Notes under the pieces: model-generated
Databases searched by the model: none
Told to the model about the DNA's origin: nothing
What the model saw: the letters and a program-made list of their open reading frames with translations, nothing else
Part shown: piece by piece, positions 63,469-64,000 of the stretch
Layout of the letters: every line of letters starts with the position of its first letter
How positions within the stretch are numbered: position 1 is the first letter of the stretch
Program-made: the position numbers and the translations under genes
Assembly: GCA_963760935.1 (NCBI GenBank)
Contig: CAVXFB010000008.1
Location: 868,001 to 932,000 of the forward strand
DNA: 64,000 nt
Reading direction: 5' to 3'
Source of the DNA: CAVXFB01 sp963760935
GTDB lineage: Bacteria > Planctomycetota > Planctomycetia > Pirellulales > Thermoguttaceae

Positions 63469-64000
63469 ATGGAGTGCCTGGAAACCTGCCCCGTCACGGA
63501 CAGGGCACAGCAAGATGCCGTCATCGATGCCGCCATCAAGGCGGCGTACCTCGATCCACGAGCGCCGACATCGCTTCGGGCGATCGCCGACATGCTGCCG
63601 GGCTGGATCAAGGCGGATCACAAGAGGGTCGGACGGCGGTTGGAGAAGCTGTCGGCAACTGGGGCACTGCCCCAGTTGGAAAAAACCGTTGGCAAGGATG
63701 GCAGGCGACGACGGTTCTTGCGGATGCACGCCATCGCTGTGCCTGATGACTTCACGCCGCAGGTCAAGCTGATTACAGGCGATGCCTTCACGGAACTCCA
63801 GCGGCTTCCTTCAAACTCGGTGGATTGCTGCGTCACGTCGCCACCATACTACTTGCAAGGCGACTATAACGACGACCGCCAGATTGGGCAGGAGAAAACA
63901 CCGGACGAGTACGTCGATCAGATAGTCCGGGTTCTTGCCGAAGCCCGGCGTCTGCTGAAGCGCCACGGGACGGTTTGGCTGAATATCGGCGATACGCAAC
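63469..64000 (+). CDS. DNA methyltransferase, 5' part only
   Basis: Starts ATG 63469 and continues past the right edge; 177 residues are visible. The first 100 residues are helical and could be a winged-helix or recognition domain (SLRAIADMLPGWIKADHKRVGRRLEKL). Then KLITGDAFTELQRLPSNSVDCCVTSPPYYLQGDY carries the catalytic motif TSPPYY of beta-class (N4-cytosine or N6-adenine) methyltransferases, followed by DEYVDQIVRVLAEARRLLKRHGTVWLNIGD. It is in the accessory region after the hisS locus and could belong to a restriction-modification or phage element whose rest lies outside the window. Confidence 0.85.
   Translation, partial: MECLETCPVTDRAQQDAVIDAAIKAAYLDPRAPTSLRAIADMLPGWIKADHKRVGRRLEKLSATGALPQLEKTVGKDGRRRRFLRMHAIAVPDDFTPQVKLITGDAFTELQRLPSNSVDCCVTSPPYYLQGDYNDDRQIGQEKTPDEYVDQIVRVLAEARRLLKRHGTVWLNIGDTQ

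Overview
The window is a 64 kb piece of a GC-rich bacterial chromosome that looks planctomycetal, most likely of the Pirellulales type. The reasons are the family content and domain architectures: a GldF-GldG fusion next to a DUF4340 gene, a DUF1080 lipid/sugar-binding-type secreted protein, a CAAX-protease-related membrane protein, an Lgt with a domain inserted before its HPTQ motif, a ScpB with an acidic tail, and several small proteins I recognise only as conserved planctomycete hypotheticals. This is inference from gene content; there is no rRNA in the window to confirm it. No tRNA, rRNA or CRISPR array was seen.

Layout. 1-8000: a truncated acetyltransferase-like gene, ftsH, then dxr-rseP (isoprenoid precursor synthesis and site-2 protease) and a DUF4340 gene. 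8100-11700: a gliding-type ABC system (ATPase, permease-auxiliary fusion, DUF4340). 12100-17900: an MFS transporter, then a four-gene operon of a KamA-type radical SAM aminomutase, two ATP-grasp ligases and a GNAT acetyltransferase, which is the best candidate here for an undescribed pathway. 18000-25100: DUF1080 protein, thiC, a three-gene membrane/P-loop/ExeA-like ATPase operon, argG, and a small-protein/nucleotidyltransferase pair. 25200-30800: rplM-rpsI, the three-subunit proton-translocating transhydrogenase, a PIN-toxin-like pair and a RimJ/L-type acetyltransferase. 30800-40800: a LarA-like protein, an orphan DNA methyltransferase, cutA, a very large alpha/beta-hydrolase-C45 fusion, a CPBP protease, a GT4 glycosyltransferase translationally coupled to a GH130 enzyme, and a GYD protein. 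40800-48000: a complete heavy-metal RND efflux operon (His/Cys-rich protein, outer-membrane channel, adaptor, pump) into which a four-helix-bundle gene with inverted repeats has been placed. 48300-53800: a hypothetical, scpB, lgt, folK-panC. 54000-64000: accessory-looking DNA with an FkbM methyltransferase gene cut by an IS5-type element, a REP-associated transposase in its own palindromes, an unknown PIN-like protein, then hisS, a truncated nuclease-like gene and the start of a second DNA methyltransferase.

Two properties cut across the window. First, at least 14 otherwise good genes, including ones expected to be essential (ftsH, dxr, rseP, lgt), carry single-base frameshifts, mostly one base missing from a short run of identical bases. 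That points to errors in the sequence rather than to real pseudogenes, and the annotation below gives reconstructed gene spans. Second, the intergenic DNA is full of diverse palindromic repeats. They are nested inside each other, sit inside one coding region, provide or touch the stop codons of at least five genes, and are accompanied by a RAYT transposase that could explain their spread.
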